In this document: positions 36,111 through 45,991 of the stretch, piece after piece
How positions within the stretch are numbered: the stretch's first letter is position 1
Layout: every line of letters starts with the position of its first letter
Assembly: GCA_003525075.1 (NCBI GenBank)
Contig: DQFO01000021.1
Location: forward strand, 62,001-126,000
Reading direction: 5' to 3'
Length of the DNA: 64,000 bases
Origin: Clostridiales bacterium
GTDB lineage: Bacteria; Bacillota; Clostridia; TANB77; CAG-508
Notes under the pieces: model-generated
What the model was told of the DNA's origin: nothing
Seen by the model: only the letters and a program-made list of their open reading frames with translations
Database searches by the model: none
Made by a program: the position numbers and the translations under genes

Positions 36111-37349
36111 ATGAGCAATATACTGGGAATAATTTGTGAATATAACCCATTTCATAATGGTCACTTATATCACTTAAATGAAGCAAAAAGACTTACAAAT
36201 TCAGACTATTCTGTTGCTGTAATTTCAGGTAATTTTTCTCAAAGAGGAGATCCAGCAATTGTTAGTAAATGGGTAAAAACTGAAATGGCTTTAAAATGTG
36301 GTGTTGACTTAGTATTAGAGTTACCTACTATATATTCAATTTCTAGTGCTGAAAATTTTGCATATGGTGCAATAAAAATTCTTGATTCACTTAACCTTGT
36401 TGATTATTTGTGTTTTGGAAGTGAATGTGGAGATATTTCTATTTTAGATGATATTGTTCAAGTTCTTGTTGAAGAACCAAAAGCATATAGAACATTGCTT
36501 TCTCATGAATTATCTACTGGTGTTTCCTTTCCTAAAGCTAGAGAAAAGGCTTTAATGATGTATCTTGGTAATATGAGAAGATTTGCTAATGTACTCTCTT
36601 CTCCAAATAATATTTTGGGAATTGAATATTTAAAGGCCTTGAAAAAACAGGATTCTTTCATTCAACCTGTTACTATAAAAAGACAAGAAGCTGAACATAA
36701 TAACAACATGTTTTCTTCTTCATCACGTTTTGCAAGTGGTTCAGCAATCCGTTCTGCTTGTATTTCTCCTAATATTGACCAATTACAAAAATATATGCCT
36801 GAAGATTCTTTTTATTTATTGGAAGATTGTTTGAAAAAAGGAAATTATGTTAAAGATTTATCTGCTTTTGATAAGGAAATCTTATATACATTAAGACGTA
36901 TGACTATTGCTGATATTGCTAATTTACCTGATGTTTCTGAAGGTTTGGAATATGCAATTAAAGATGCTGCAAATTCATGTAATAGTGTTGTTGAATTATT
37001 AACTTTAATTGATACTAAAAGATATACTAAAACTAGACTTCAAAGAATTCTTTTATATGCAATTCTTGGTATTACAAAAGATGATATGCAACTTTCCAAA
37101 AAGGTTGCTCCATATATAAGAATTCTGGGTTTTAATGAAAATGGTAAAAAAATCATTAGTGAAGCTTCAAGAAGAAATCCAAAATTAAATCTAATTACTT
37201 CTCCAAAAAAGTTTATGGATGGTTCTTCTAATAAAAATTTGAAGCATTTACTTCAAAAAGATATTTGGGCTTCTAATGTTTATACTTTGGGATTTGAATA
37301 TGAATCTAAATCTAATTTGGACTATACTCATAAGTTAATAATAGTTTAA
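36111..37349 (+). CDS. tmcAL: tRNA(Met) cytidine acetate ligase TmcAL
   Basis: The ATG at 36111 has a GAAAGGAAA site and begins M-S-N-I-L-G-I-I-C-E-Y-N-P-F-H-N-G-H, the H-x-G-H nucleotidyltransferase motif of the family; an upstream in-frame extension lacks a ribosome site. The protein is about 412 residues, the normal size. TmcAL uses ATP and acetate to make N4-acetylcytidine at the wobble base of elongator tRNA-Met. Other motifs are S-G-N-F-S-Q-R-G-D-P-A and S-S-S-R-F-A-S-G-S-A-I-R. Confidence 0.9.
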   Translation: MSNILGIICEYNPFHNGHLYHLNEAKRLTNSDYSVAVISGNFSQRGDPAIVSKWVKTEMALKCGVDLVLELPTIYSISSAENFAYGAIKILDSLNLVDYLCFGSECGDISILDDIVQVLVEEPKAYRTLLSHELSTGVSFPKAREKALMMYLGNMRRFANVLSSPNNILGIEYLKALKKQDSFIQPVTIKRQEAEHNNNMFSSSSRFASGSAIRSACISPNIDQLQKYMPEDSFYLLEDCLKKGNYVKDLSAFDKEILYTLRRMTIADIANLPDVSEGLEYAIKDAANSCNSVVELLTLIDTKRYTKTRLQRILLYAILGITKDDMQLSKKVAPYIRILGFNENGKKIISEASRRNPKLNLITSPKKFMDGSSNKNLKHLLQKDIWASNVYTLGFEYESKSNLDYTHKLIIV

Positions 37350-37350
37350 A

Positions 37351-37386
37351 AGAGATGAATTTTTTCTAATTCATCTCTTCTTTTTT
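37351..37386. terminator. Bidirectional terminator
   Basis: An AGAGATGAATT/AATTCATCTCT stem with T-rich flanks on both sides lies between tmcAL (plus) and the glucan phosphorylase gene (minus). Confidence 0.8.
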
Positions 37387-39953
37387 TATTTTTCAACCCA
37401 TTTTATTAAGTCTAAATTTGCACTTTCTAATAACATTTCATGTTTTGGCATAACTCTAAATGAGTATCCATAATTTCCACCTGATATTAAATCTATTTTT
37501 GCTGAATAATAATATTTTTTATTTTCATCATCTTTTCCATCAAGTTTCATTGGTATAATTTTTACATCTTGAACAGATCCATCATCTAAAAATTTTCCAT
37601 AATATACTTGTGCTTCAATATGTCTTACATCAATATTTGGTAATGTTACAACACATTTTACTTCTATTTGATTTCCTGCATCTAATGTAATATTATCTGC
37701 ATTTCCTTCAATTTGTTCTATTTGAACATCTTTCCAATTTGTTGTAATATCTTTCTTCCATACACTATATTCTGTAACTGATTCTAAATTTGTATAATAT
37801 TTCTTTGTTAAATTACATAATGGAATATATAATTGATTTGTATAATCTACTACCATTCTTGCTGTACTATATTTTCCACCTGTTGACATGATTGAGTTCT
37901 TCATGTATTGCATCCATTTTTTAGATATTCCATTTTCATCTTTTGCATAATATGCTGGTATTATCTTATTTTCTAATGTATAATACATGCTTTGGCTATC
38001 TGCAATATCTTGTTCTTCATATGATGGATATTCTGCATTTGTTCCAATTGTCCAACCATTTTTTTGGTTATACCCTTCTGCCCACCAACCATCTAAAACG
38101 CTAAAGTTTACAACTCCATTTACAGATGCTTTTTGTCCACTTGTTCCAGATGCTTCCATTGGTCTTCTTGGATTATTTAGCCAAACATCTACACCACTTA
38201 CTAAATATCTTGAGATTTCTATACTATAATTTTCTAATATAAATATTTTTCCTTTGAATTGTGGCATCATTGATACTTCATGTATTTGTTTTATTAAATC
38301 AGCACCATATCTATCTGCTGGATGTGCTTTTCCTGCAAATACTAATACCACTGGTTTATCTGTATTATTTAATATTTGTGTTATTCTTTCTAAATCTTTA
38401 AATATTAATGTTGCTCTTTTATATGTTGCAAATCTTCTTGCAAAACCTATCATTAATGTGTCTGGATGTAAGTTTGCCAATGCTTCTCCTATTGCATCAT
38501 AACTAACACCTTCTCTTCTTAATCTATTTATTAGATTTTGTTTTATTACATTAATTAATTTTTGTTTTCTTTCCATATGAACTTCCCATAATTTATCATC
38601 TGGAATTGTGTCTATTTTTTTCCATACATCATCTTCATGTATATTGTCTTGCCAATATGGTATTAAATATTTGTTATATAAGTCTTTTAATTTTGGTGCT
38701 AACCATGTGCATGTATGAATTCCGTTTGTTACATATGTTATAGGAGATTCATTTGGTGCTATATGTGGCCATACTTCTGAGAATAGTTCTCTTGATACCT
38801 CACCATGTAATTTACTTACACCATTTTTCTTTCCTGCTATTTTTAATGCTAGTATTCCCATATTAAATCCTTGCTCAAGATTATCACATGGTTTCATTCC
38901 TAGTTTTAGGAATTCTTCTCTTGTTAATCCTAAACGTGGCCAGAAATCTTTAAAATATTTTTCTACTAATTCTATTGGGAATATATCATTTCCTGCTGGA
39001 ACTGGTGTATGTGTTGTAAATACTGTTTTTGATGATGCTATATCTCTTGCTATATCAAATGATACTTGTTTATCTCTTATTGTATTTTTTATTAATTCTA
39101 AGTTTAAGAATGCTGAATGTCCTTCATTCATATGGTATACAGTTGGTGTTAATCCTAATTTTTTTAATGTGTTAACTCCTCCCATTCCAAGTATGATTTC
39201 TTGACGAATTCTCATTTCTTGGTCTCCACCATATAATTTTGCTGTTGTTCCTCTGTCTTCTTCTGCATTTATATCTATGTCTGAATCTAATAAATATAAT
39301 TTTATTCTTCCTACATTAATTTGCCATACTTTTAAATATATTCTTCTTGCTGGGAATTTTACATATGTTATAAAATCTTTTCCATCTTTGTCTTTAACAG
39401 GATGTATTGGTAAATCTGCTAGATTTAAGTCTTTATATTCTGGATGTTGTATTCCATCTTTGTCTATTCTTTGATGGAAATATCCATTTTTGTACATTAA
39501 ACCAACTGCTACTAATGGAATACCTAAGTCACTTGCTGATTTTAAATGATCTCCTGATAATATTCCTAATCCTCCTGAATATATTGCTATTGTTTGATCT
39601 AATCCATATTCTGCTGAGAAATATGCAATTAAATCATTTTTGTTTTCTGGATATTTTTGTGCAAACCATGTATTTCTACTTGCCATATATGAATCAAAAT
39701 TCTCAACTATTTTGTCATAATCTTTTACAAATTGTGCATTGTTTTCTGCTTCTTCTAATTTTTCTTGTGATATATGTTTTAAAAATTTAACTGGATTTTT
39801 ATCACATTTTTCCCACAAGTCTCCGTCCATTGTTTTTAATAATCTTAAAAATTCAGTATTCCATGCCCACCATAGATTATTTGCTATTTCATTTAATCTA
39901 TTTATTCTTTTTGGTAGTTGTGGATTTACTGTAATCCTATTAAATATGTACAT
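37386..39953 (-). CDS. glgP: Alpha-glucan (glycogen) phosphorylase, short DUF3417 type
   Basis: The 855 residues have an N-terminal DUF3417 region (N-N-L-W-W-A-W-N) and GT35 core motifs: Y-F-S-A-E-Y-G-L near 109, G-G-L-G-I-L-S-G-D-H near 127, H-M-N-E-G-H-S-A-F and the PLP-lysine region S-G-T-S-G-Q-K-A-S-V-N-G near 605. It releases glucose 1-phosphate from stored alpha-glucan. The C-terminal ~130 residues form a beta-rich extension found in this subfamily. It is a single gene with a clear CTCC-complement ribosome site. Confidence 0.92.
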   Translation of the reverse strand: MYIFNRITVNPQLPKRINRLNEIANNLWWAWNTEFLRLLKTMDGDLWEKCDKNPVKFLKHISQEKLEEAENNAQFVKDYDKIVENFDSYMASRNTWFAQKYPENKNDLIAYFSAEYGLDQTIAIYSGGLGILSGDHLKSASDLGIPLVAVGLMYKNGYFHQRIDKDGIQHPEYKDLNLADLPIHPVKDKDGKDFITYVKFPARRIYLKVWQINVGRIKLYLLDSDIDINAEEDRGTTAKLYGGDQEMRIRQEIILGMGGVNTLKKLGLTPTVYHMNEGHSAFLNLELIKNTIRDKQVSFDIARDIASSKTVFTTHTPVPAGNDIFPIELVEKYFKDFWPRLGLTREEFLKLGMKPCDNLEQGFNMGILALKIAGKKNGVSKLHGEVSRELFSEVWPHIAPNESPITYVTNGIHTCTWLAPKLKDLYNKYLIPYWQDNIHEDDVWKKIDTIPDDKLWEVHMERKQKLINVIKQNLINRLRREGVSYDAIGEALANLHPDTLMIGFARRFATYKRATLIFKDLERITQILNNTDKPVVLVFAGKAHPADRYGADLIKQIHEVSMMPQFKGKIFILENYSIEISRYLVSGVDVWLNNPRRPMEASGTSGQKASVNGVVNFSVLDGWWAEGYNQKNGWTIGTNAEYPSYEEQDIADSQSMYYTLENKIIPAYYAKDENGISKKWMQYMKNSIMSTGGKYSTARMVVDYTNQLYIPLCNLTKKYYTNLESVTEYSVWKKDITTNWKDVQIEQIEGNADNITLDAGNQIEVKCVVTLPNIDVRHIEAQVYYGKFLDDGSVQDVKIIPMKLDGKDDENKKYYYSAKIDLISGGNYGYSFRVMPKHEMLLESANLDLIKWVEK

Positions 39954-40048
39954 TATTTATTTCCTCCTAAGTTATTTTCTTTTCATTTTTCTTTTCGTAA
40001 TCGTCTATATTATCTACTAAAAAAATTTTTTTGTCAATAATTCCTATC

Positions 40049-40076
40049 AAAAAAGCGAAAATTTAATTTCGCTTAT
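40049..40076 (-). terminator. Terminator of the alarmone synthetase gene
   Basis: A short AAGCGAAA/TTTCGCTT stem is followed on the minus strand by TTTTTT; it overlaps the end of the coding sequence. Confidence 0.7.
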
Positions 40077-40720
40077 TTATAATTTATCATTTTGGTATCA
40101 AATTTATTTATCATTTTTGCACAACTTACTAGTTCTTTTGACATTTTAGGATTTACATCATTTTTTGTTTTATATTTTACTTTATGTTCAAAGCTTGCCC
40201 AAAAGTCCATTGCTAATGTTCTTATTTGAATTTCACATTTTACATATATTGTTTTTTGTGTTAGTTTTACTGGTACTTCTACAATCATGTGATAACTTGA
40301 ATATCCACTTTCTTTTGGATTTGTTACATAATCTTTTTCTTTTAATACATGTATGTCTGGTATTTGTTTTACTAAATCTCTAATAAAAAATATGTCATCT
40401 TTTAGTGTACATACAATTCTTATTCCTGCAATATCATTTATTTTTTCTATTAAATTTAAATATGTTTTGTCATATTTTTTCTTTTCCATTTTCTTTACAA
40501 TACTTTTTGGCTCTTTTATTCTTGTGTCTATATGGTCTATTAAATCATAATTATATATTAATTTGAATTCATCTTTTATTATATTCATTTGTAATTCTAA
40601 TTGCTTTAATGCTGACTTGTAAAAAAACATTAATTTTTCAAATGGTTCTTCTTTCACATCTAATTTTTCATTTTTGTTTTCTATACATCTTTCTATTATC
40701 ATTAAATCATTTTCTCTCAT
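40073..40720 (-). CDS. Small alarmone synthetase (RelQ/YjbM-like)
   Basis: The ATG at 40720 has GGAGG five bases upstream and is preferred to two earlier in-frame ATGs, giving 215 residues. The RelA/SpoT synthetase domain is seen in D-I-A-G-I-R-I-V-C, N-P-K-E-S-G-Y-S-S-Y-H and E-I-Q-I-R-T-L-A-M-D-F-W-A-S-F-E-H. There is no HD hydrolase, TGS or ACT domain, so it is a stand-alone (p)ppGpp synthetase acting in stress responses. Confidence 0.9.
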   Translation of the reverse strand: MRENDLMIIERCIENKNEKLDVKEEPFEKLMFFYKSALKQLELQMNIIKDEFKLIYNYDLIDHIDTRIKEPKSIVKKMEKKKYDKTYLNLIEKINDIAGIRIVCTLKDDIFFIRDLVKQIPDIHVLKEKDYVTNPKESGYSSYHMIVEVPVKLTQKTIYVKCEIQIRTLAMDFWASFEHKVKYKTKNDVNPKMSKELVSCAKMINKFDTKMINYK

Positions 40721-40849
40721 AAATTCCTCCATTTTAGTTATATTCATTTGTTTTGGATATATAACTTAACTTCCGTTTTCATGATATGATTTTATACATA
40801 TTTTGTTGCCAAATTATTTCTTATTTGTGTTCTTGATGTGAATTAATTC

Positions 40850-41554
40850 TTATATTTTTATTAACTTAAAATCTAGTCCGTCTGCACTTACTAATTTTAA
40901 TTCTATTCCTTGTATTTTTCCTTCAACTGCATCATATATTGAATTTCCATGTAAATGTCCATAATAACATCTTTTTACATTATATTTTTTCATTAATTCT
41001 ATAAATTTCATTTCTTCTTCTGATAAAATTTTGTTTTTTGTAATTGGTGGATAGTGCATAAATACTATTATTTCTTTGTTCTCTCCTGCTTTTTTTGCTC
41101 CATCTTGTAATGATAATTCTAGTCTTCCTAATTCTCTATTTATTAATTTTTCGTCTATTTCTTCATCTACTAGACTCCATCCTCTTGTACCACATAAAAT
41201 TTTGTTTTCATATTCAAAACTGTTATTATATAAAAAGTCTATATTCTGAAAATTATTTTCTTTTAGAAATTTTCTCATACTTGTAACTGTTGTCCACCAA
41301 TAATCATGATTTCCTTTTAACATAATTTTCTTTCCTGGTAAACTGTTTAAATATTCAAAATCTGGTATTGTATCTTCAATATATGTTGCCCATGAAAAAT
41401 CTCCTGGTAATACTACCAAATCTTCTTCTTTTACTTTTTCATTCCAATCTTTTTTTATTTTTTCTTCGTGTTTTGTCCAATTATCTCCAAATATATCCAT
41501 TGGTTTTGGATTTTTGAATGATAAATGTAAATCGGCAATTACGAATATTGACAT
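40850..41554 (-). CDS. Calcineurin-like metallophosphoesterase
   Basis: This 234-residue protein has the complete two-metal motif set: A-D-L-H-L-S (8-13), P-G-D-F-S-W-A near 50, K-G-N-H-D-Y-W-W near 79, M-H-Y-P-P near 168 and Y-G-H-L-H-G near 198. It matches the cytoplasmic predicted phosphohydrolase family found in Clostridia; the substrate is unknown. It lies 41 bp after tsaD. Confidence 0.87.
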   Translation of the reverse strand: MSIFVIADLHLSFKNPKPMDIFGDNWTKHEEKIKKDWNEKVKEEDLVVLPGDFSWATYIEDTIPDFEYLNSLPGKKIMLKGNHDYWWTTVTSMRKFLKENNFQNIDFLYNNSFEYENKILCGTRGWSLVDEEIDEKLINRELGRLELSLQDGAKKAGENKEIIVFMHYPPITKNKILSEEEMKFIELMKKYNVKRCYYGHLHGNSIYDAVEGKIQGIELKLVSADGLDFKLIKI

Positions 41555-41595
41555 TCTTTTATTTTCCCTTCTAAAGTTTCTTCTTGAAACTGTAA

Positions 41596-42591
41596 TTATT
41601 CACCTATTTTTAAATTTGGAACTGCATTAAGTGTATTGTCTGATATGTCTCCATGTAAATATCTATAATATCCTGCTGATCCTATCATTGCTGCATTGTC
41701 TGTACATAGTTTTAAATCTGGTTTATATATTTGTACATTTAATTTTTGACCTAATTTTTCGAATTCTTCTCTTATATGTGTATTTGCAGATACTCCTCCT
41801 GCTAATACTACTTTTTTTATTCCTGTTTGTTTTATTGCTTTTTCTATATTTTCTGTTAATACTTCTGTTACTGCTTTTTCAAAGCTCATACATAAATCTG
41901 CTTTGTTTACTTCTGGATTTTTGTGATGTAAGTTTATTACTGCTGTTTTTATTCCACTAAAACTGAAATCTAAATTTTCGAAATGCGTTTTTGGAAAATT
42001 GATTGTTGCTTTTCCTTGCTCAGCTAATTTATCAATCTTTGGTCCTCCTGGATATGTTAATCCAATTACTCTTGCAACTTTGTCAAATGCTTCTCCAATT
42101 GCATCATCTCTTGTTCTTCCCAATACTTCCATATCACAATAATCTTTTACATATACAATTTGTGTATTTCCTCCAGATGTTAACATACATAAAAATGGTG
42201 GTTCTAAGTCTGGATGTGTTATATAATTAGCTGATATATGTCCTTCTAGGTGGTTTACTCCTACAAGTGGTTTGTTTAATGCATATGCTAAACCTCTTCC
42301 ATATGAAACTCCTACTAATAATGCTCCTACTAAACCTGGTCCATATGTTGGTACTATTACATCTATATCTTCTAATTTTACATTTGCTTGTTCTAATGCT
42401 AATTTTGTTACTCTTGAAATTGCTTCTATATGATTTCTTGATGCAATTTCTGGTACAACTCCTCCAAATTGTTCATGTATTTTTATTTGTGTATCTATTA
42501 CATTTGACAAAACCTCTCTGCCGTTTTTTACAACGGCTACAGAGGTTTCATCACAGCTTGATTCTATTCCTAATACTAATGTTTCTTTCAA
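41596..42591 (-). CDS. tsaD: tRNA N6-adenosine threonylcarbamoyltransferase TsaD
   Basis: This 331-residue protein starts at a TTG codon behind AAAGGAC; no ATG fits the family N-terminus (L-V-L-G-I-E-S-S-C-D-E-T). The metal-binding N-H-L-E-G-H and the nucleotide motifs G-P-G-L-V-G-A-L-L-V-G and L-A-G-G-V-S-A-N are intact. TsaD makes t6A at position 37 of ANN-decoding tRNAs with TsaB, TsaC and TsaE, which are not in the window. Confidence 0.95.
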   Translation of the reverse strand: MKETLVLGIESSCDETSVAVVKNGREVLSNVIDTQIKIHEQFGGVVPEIASRNHIEAISRVTKLALEQANVKLEDIDVIVPTYGPGLVGALLVGVSYGRGLAYALNKPLVGVNHLEGHISANYITHPDLEPPFLCMLTSGGNTQIVYVKDYCDMEVLGRTRDDAIGEAFDKVARVIGLTYPGGPKIDKLAEQGKATINFPKTHFENLDFSFSGIKTAVINLHHKNPEVNKADLCMSFEKAVTEVLTENIEKAIKQTGIKKVVLAGGVSANTHIREEFEKLGQKLNVQIYKPDLKLCTDNAAMIGSAGYYRYLHGDISDNTLNAVPNLKIGE

Positions 42592-42625
42592 TTTAGTTCT
42601 GTCCTTTCATTTTCTATTAGTTTAT

Positions 42626-43363
42626 CTATGCTAATCCAAATATTTTTAATGCTATTCCTAATATTGCACTTGTCATTTTACTTATTAATGGTGAAATCAT
42701 ATTTCCTGCAATTCCTGATATCCATATAACTAAAAATATTATATAAAATATTCTTTCATTTTCTATAAACCATGTTTTTGCTCCTCTTGGCAATATTGGA
42801 AGAAATATTTTTGATCCATCTAGTGGTGGTAATGGTATTAAATTAAATACTCCAAGTCCTATATTCATTGTTATTATATATGCAACCATTGTCATTATAA
42901 CACTTCCTACAGTTGTTGTTATAAATGTTATTTTAGCAAATTTTATTATTGCACAATATATTAGTGCAAATATTAATGCTGTTATAAAATTCATTAATGG
43001 TCCTGCAAATGATACTATTGCATCTGCTTTTTCTACAGATATGTTTCTATTATAATTTCTTGGGTCTATTTCTACTGGTTTTCCCCATCCAATATGTGCA
43101 AATAATAACATTGCTATTCCTAATGGATCTATATGATCAAATGGGTTTAAGCTTAATCTTCCTTGTCTTACTGGTGTGTCATCTCCTAATTTATATGCTG
43201 CAAATGCGTGTCCAAATTCATGAACTGTTATTGCTATTAATACTGCTGGAACTGATAATAATAAATCTATTATTCCGTCTGTTCCATAGCTAAATAATGA
43301 TATTATTACTAATATTCCTGCTACTATATATAGTGTTTTCTTGTCTATACCGTATCCAAACAT
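42626..43363 (-). CDS. Site-2 protease family (M50) membrane metalloprotease
   Basis: This 245-residue protein has about six helices, the zinc motif V-H-E-F-G-H-A-F (about 43-50) and the distal ligand region N-L-I-P-L-P-P-L-D-G-S near 177. It lacks PDZ or CBS domains, as in the YwhC/Rip3-like group. It is expected to cleave within the membrane. The substrate is unknown. The gene lies between lysS and tsaD with its own ribosome site. Confidence 0.9.
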   Translation of the reverse strand: MFGYGIDKKTLYIVAGILVIISLFSYGTDGIIDLLLSVPAVLIAITVHEFGHAFAAYKLGDDTPVRQGRLSLNPFDHIDPLGIAMLLFAHIGWGKPVEIDPRNYNRNISVEKADAIVSFAGPLMNFITALIFALIYCAIIKFAKITFITTTVGSVIMTMVAYIITMNIGLGVFNLIPLPPLDGSKIFLPILPRGAKTWFIENERIFYIIFLVIWISGIAGNMISPLISKMTSAILGIALKIFGLA

Positions 43364-43449
43364 AAATCTTTCTCCTATCTTACTTTTTTACTTTATATAA
43401 TATATCATATTTGATTTTAAATTTCAATTGAATTGTATAAATTTACAAA

Positions 43450-43482
43450 AGGGACACACTTCATATAAAGTGTGTCCATAAT
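43450..43482 (-). terminator. lysS terminator
   Basis: The GGACACACT/AGTGTGTCC stem (43452-43460/43469-43477) follows the lysS stop; the T-tract is moderate. Confidence 0.75.
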
Positions 43483-43487
43483 TTATA

Positions 43488-44990
43488 TTAATTTAATGGT
43501 TTCATTGTTGGGAATAATAATACATCTCTAATTGATGCTGAATCTGTTAATAACATAACTAATCTATCAATTCCTATTCCTAATCCTCCTGTTGGTGCCA
43601 TACCGTATTCAAGAGCATTAATATAGTCTTCATCCATCATTCCTGCTTCATCATCTCCATTTTCTCTTGCTGCAATTTCATCTTTGAATCTTTCATATTG
43701 GTCTATTGGATCATTTAATTCTGAGAATGCGTTTCCATATTCTCTACCATCTATGAATATTTCAAATCTTTCTGTTAATCTTGGATCTTTTGGTGATTTT
43801 TTAGCTAATGGTGATATTTCTACTGGATAGTCATATACAAATGTTGGTTGTACAATAGTTTTTTCAACATATTCATCAAAGAATAAACTGATAATGTTTC
43901 CTCTTTTTTCTTTTCCTACTGGAATTTCAATTTTTCTTTCTTTTGCCAATGCTACAGCTTCTTCATCTGTATTTATTTCATTGAAATCTACTCCACAAGC
44001 TTCTTTTATAGCATCTATCATTGTGATTCTTTTCCATTCTCCGCCTAAGTCTATTTCTTTTCCTTGATATGTTATTTTTGTTGTTCCACATACTTTCATT
44101 GCACATTTTTTGAATATTTCTTCTGTTATATCCATCATGTCATGATAATTTTCATATGCTGAATATAATTCTATTGATGTAAATTCTGGGTTATGTCTAA
44201 TGTCCATTCCTTCATTTCTGAATATTCTTCCCATTTCATATACTTTGTCATATCCACCTACAATTAATCTTTTTAAGTTTAATTCTGTTGCTATTCTTAA
44301 ATACATATCTATGTCTAATGTATTATGATGTGTTATGAATGGTCTTGCTGTTGCTCCACCTGATATTGTATTTAATATTGGTGTTTCAACTTCTAGATAT
44401 CCTTTTTCATCTAATATTCTTCTTATTTCTGCTATAATTTGGCTTCTTTTTCTGAATGTTTCTTTTACTTCTGGATTCATTATTAAGTCAACATATCTTT
44501 GTCTATATCTTAAATCTACATCTTTTAGTCCATGGAATTTTTCTGGTAATGGTCTTAATGATTTTGAAAGTAATACTACTTCTTTAGCATGTACAGATAT
44601 TTCTTCTGTTCTTGTTTTAAATACAAATCCTGTTATTCCAATTATATCTCCAATATCAAATGTTTTGAATGCTTTATAACTTTCTTCTCCTAAATCATTT
44701 ATACTTACATAACTTTGAATTTTTTCATCACTATCTAATATTGTGCAGAATGATGCTTTTCCCATTATTCTTTTTGCTATTATTCTTCCTGCTACAGATA
44801 CATCTTTTTGTTCAAATTTTTCGTAGTTTGCTTTTATTTCTCCTGCTGAGTTTGTTCTATTATATTTTGTTATTTCAAATGGGTTTTTTCCTTGTTCTTG
44901 TAATTCTTTTAATTTATCTTTTCTTATTTGTATTAAGTGGTTTTCATCTACTTCTATTTCTTGATTTTGGTTATTTTGATTTTCTTGCAT
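43488..44990 (-). CDS. lysS: Lysyl-tRNA synthetase (class II)
   Basis: This full-length 500-residue enzyme has an OB-fold anticodon-binding domain (about 60-170), then the class II motifs, including R-Y-R-Q-R-Y-V-D, F-R-N-E-G-M-D-I-R-H-N-P-E-F-T (motif 2) and G-L-G-I-G-I-D-R-L-V-M (motif 3). A short Gln/Asn-rich N-terminal tail precedes the domain. It charges tRNA-Lys. No T-box is visible in the 190-bp upstream region. Confidence 0.96.
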   Translation of the reverse strand: MQENQNNQNQEIEVDENHLIQIRKDKLKELQEQGKNPFEITKYNRTNSAGEIKANYEKFEQKDVSVAGRIIAKRIMGKASFCTILDSDEKIQSYVSINDLGEESYKAFKTFDIGDIIGITGFVFKTRTEEISVHAKEVVLLSKSLRPLPEKFHGLKDVDLRYRQRYVDLIMNPEVKETFRKRSQIIAEIRRILDEKGYLEVETPILNTISGGATARPFITHHNTLDIDMYLRIATELNLKRLIVGGYDKVYEMGRIFRNEGMDIRHNPEFTSIELYSAYENYHDMMDITEEIFKKCAMKVCGTTKITYQGKEIDLGGEWKRITMIDAIKEACGVDFNEINTDEEAVALAKERKIEIPVGKEKRGNIISLFFDEYVEKTIVQPTFVYDYPVEISPLAKKSPKDPRLTERFEIFIDGREYGNAFSELNDPIDQYERFKDEIAARENGDDEAGMMDEDYINALEYGMAPTGGLGIGIDRLVMLLTDSASIRDVLLFPTMKPLN

Positions 44991-45196
44991 TTTACTCTCT
45001 CCTCTTTTTTATTACTAACATCAATAATTATAATGTATTTTTAGCTAAAAATCAAGTTTTCTATGTAAAGAATTTTGATTTCTTACCACATTTGTGACAT
45101 AATATTTTTTTGCTAATCTAATATTGTTGTTTTTTGTTTAATTATGGAAAACTTTGTTATATAATAACAGAAAATAAAAGATGAAAGGAAAATAAA

Positions 45197-45320
45197 ATGG
45201 GTAAATCAAAAGAAAATCAAGAAGTAGTTGTTCTTATCTAAGAAATAGCAAAATTTCAATTAACATAAGTGATGCTAAGGCTAAAGGTTATACAGCTTGC
45301 TCTAGATGTAATCCATAATA
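45197..45320 (+). pseudogene. Remnant of a small Cys-motif (Ada-like metal-binding) protein
   Basis: An ATG with AAAGGAAA upstream opens a 14-codon frame. In another frame, 45205-45320 encodes a peptide with S-S-C-S-Y-L-R near the start and A-K-G-Y-T-A-C-S-R-C-N-P at the end, like the four-cysteine zinc tails of nucleases and Ada-type domains. The two parts need a frameshift to join and the N-terminal part is missing, so this looks like a decayed gene. A strong terminator follows. Confidence 0.5.
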
Positions 45321-45328
45321 ATATAAAA

Positions 45329-45360
45329 AAAACAGCTAAATTCATAAAATAGCTGTTTTT
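45329..45360 (+). terminator. Terminator after the Cys-motif remnant
   Basis: An AAACAGCTA/TAGCTGTTT stem is followed by a run of seven or so T residues. Confidence 0.8.
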
Positions 45361-45365
45361 TTATG

Positions 45366-45401
45366 GAGCGGTTAAGCAACAGCTTACGAACCATAACGCT
45401 C
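45366..45401. other. Hairpin of unknown role
   Basis: GAGCGGTTA and TAACGCTC arms pair with one bulge around an inner AGC/GCT stem, at the left border of the accessory block. No T-tract of note is seen on either strand. Confidence 0.35.
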
Positions 45402-45451
45402 TCTTTCTAAAAATATTATATATGAATTCTTATTAAATTTCAATGGGAGTA

Positions 45452-45480
45452 TGGAGAATTTTGTTATTTTATAGTATAAT
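45452..45480 (+). promoter_or_regulatory. Promoter of the Nudix operon
   Basis: A TATAAT (45475-45480) has a weak -35 (TGGAGA) 17 bp upstream, 42 bp before the start codon. Confidence 0.5.
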
Positions 45481-45522
45481 ATATTCAAAATTAAACTTGA
45501 TTCTATATAAGGAGGAAGTATA

Positions 45523-45990
45523 ATGGATATAAGATATGCGGTAAGAGTATTTGCTTTTAAAGATAACAAGGTTGCCTGTATTAAATATAAGAATATTAAC
45601 AAAGATTATTTTGATATACCTGGTGGAAAGATTGAAGATGGTGAAACTGAAATACAGACTTGTATAAGAGAATTTAAAGAAGAAACCGGAATGGATATTA
45701 ATGATTTAAAATGTATTGGAAATGTTGAAATTATATATCCAGGTAAAAATAAAAAATTTGTTATGAAAACATATATCGCAAATAAAGTGAATGGTAACCC
45801 ATTGGATTTAGATGATAACTATGCTTATTGGTTACCTATAAATGAATTAACTAAGAATGAAAAAAGATTTGCAATAACTCATTTGTTAGATGATGATTTA
45901 ATTAATTATTTTGAATCAGAGAAAATCAATATTTTATTTACTTGCGATGATAATCATAATATTACTAATATGGAAATAAAGGAGGCATAA
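45523..45990 (+). CDS. Nudix hydrolase
   Basis: This 155-residue protein has the full Nudix box G-K-I-E-D-G-E-x7-R-E-F-K-E-E-T-G-M (about 31-50), so a Mg-dependent nucleoside diphosphate-X hydrolase. The start has AAGGAGG at ideal spacing. It is first of three tightly spaced plus-strand genes (Nudix, coiled-coil protein, methyltransferase). The substrate is unknown. Confidence 0.9.
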   Translation: MDIRYAVRVFAFKDNKVACIKYKNINKDYFDIPGGKIEDGETEIQTCIREFKEETGMDINDLKCIGNVEIIYPGKNKKFVMKTYIANKVNGNPLDLDDNYAYWLPINELTKNEKRFAITHLLDDDLINYFESEKINILFTCDDNHNITNMEIKEA

Positions 45991-45991
45991 A

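Noticed and set aside
44991..45180. Possible T-box or lysine riboswitch upstream of lysS
   Set aside because: I find no T-box sequence (TGGNACCGCG-like) or extended pairing; the region is plain AT-rich DNA.
45384..45602. 72-codon minus-strand frame over the Nudix start
   Set aside because: It overlaps a promoter, ribosome site and the Nudix N-terminus, and has no ribosome site of its own.
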